From contig CACLMT010000010.1 of NCBI GenBank assembly GCA_902608115.1, forward strand, positions 1 to 43,328: a stretch of 43,328 nt of DNA, written 5' to 3'. Source of the stretch: an uncultured SAR86 cluster bacterium (GTDB lineage: Bacteria > Pseudomonadota > Gammaproteobacteria > Magnimaribacterales > D2472). Made by a program: the position numbers and the translations under genes. Position 1 is the stretch's first letter; every line of letters starts with the position of its first letter. This document shows positions 43,123 to 43,328 of the stretch, piece after piece. The notes under the pieces are model-generated. The model searched no databases, was not told where the DNA came from, and saw only the letters and a list, made by a program, of their open reading frames with translations.

Positions 43123-43328
43123 CTAAGAAGACAATAGGTTAGATAAAAACTCTTTAAGTTCTTTGGTACTTAATTTACCATCTATCTTTTGATTAGAAAT
43201 AATTCCATAAAGTATTTCTAAAGCCATTTCAAAAGAATCATTAATAATCATATGCTTATACTCATAAGCATAACTTAATTCTTCTTTAGCATTTTTTAAT
43301 CTTAAAGCCATGGAAGAATCATCATTAT
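43123..43328 (-). CDS. gmk: Guanylate kinase, C-terminal part (runs off the window end)
   Basis: The frame is open to the last base, so this is the end of a longer gene. The visible stretch (R-L-K-N-A-K-E-E, then Y-K-H-M-I-I-N-D-S-F and A-L-E-I-L) matches the tail of guanylate kinase, where E. coli has Y-D-Y-L-I-V-N-D-D-F. The ATG at 43311 is internal. The order gmk-rpoZ-spoT supports the name. Confidence 0.88.
   Translation of the reverse strand, partial: NDDSSMALRLKNAKEELSYAYEYKHMIINDSFEMALEILYGIISNQKIDGKLSTKELKEFLSNLLSS

Noticed and set aside
1-43328. CRISPR arrays, insertion sequences, phage genes, toxin-antitoxin pairs.
   Set aside because: No repeated spacer pattern, transposase, integrase or small two-gene toxin layout was seen on either strand.

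Overview
The window looks like core chromosome of an AT-rich, streamlined Gammaproteobacterium, most likely a marine oligotroph of the SAR86 type. That placement is inferred from low G+C, short intergenic gaps, gene content and gene order; no 16S gene is present. From memory, most of the window is a shuffled version of two blocks known from Pseudomonas aeruginosa: rpoD-dnaG-yqeY-rpsU-tsaD-folB-folK-cca-apaH-rsmA-pdxA-surA-lptD-amgK-murU-rpe-trpE, and pyrE-rph-gmk-rpoZ-spoT-ridA.

Layout. (1) 1-4.6 kb: the end of a sulfotransferase gene, a terminator, then a visibly more G+C-rich pair on the minus strand. The pair is a dimethylglycine/sarcosine dehydrogenase-like flavoprotein and a DmdA/GcvT-like folate-dependent methyltransferase. 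(2) 4.6-11 kb, minus strand: rsmE-gshB-tonB-like-ruvX-dnaG-rpoD-tRNA(CAU), packed as one unit. (3) 11-15.7 kb, plus strand: a histidine phosphatase, fis-purH-purD-coq7 and a small secreted repeat protein. (4) 15.7-23.1 kb, minus strand: a nine-gene chain SDR-amgK-murU-rpe-DUF192-trpE-trpG-trpD-trpC. (5) 23.2-32.8 kb, plus strand: a DsbA-like isomerase, then lptD-surA-pdxA-rsmA-apaH-cca-folM-like-phosphotransferase. (6) 32.8-34.5 kb, minus strand: tsaD-folB-folK. (7) 34.5-35.2 kb, plus strand: rpsU-yqeY. (8) 35.2-37.9 kb, minus strand: two exported amidohydrolase-family proteins. (9) 37.9-39.3 kb, plus strand: rph-pyrE. (10) 39.3 kb to the end, minus strand: gmk (partial)-rpoZ-spoT-ridA-pyrB.

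Functionally the window covers transcription and replication initiation, nucleotide synthesis (purH, purD, pyrB, pyrE), the first half of tryptophan synthesis, folate synthesis, peptidoglycan recycling (amgK, murU), outer-membrane assembly (lptD, surA), stringent response (spoT) and one-carbon/methylamine use. No gene-free stretch exceeds 300 bases; the longest gaps are 23086-23211 and 4492-4592.

The most notable points are: two core genes of one operon (lptD, cca) each broken by exactly one extra base in a homopolymer; the G+C-rich demethylation pair beside a tRNA gene; a small secreted protein with internal repeats; an amidohydrolase-family protein that has lost its metal motif; and -10 boxes lying unusually close to several start codons. 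I found no clearly new defence, mobile or CRISPR system.
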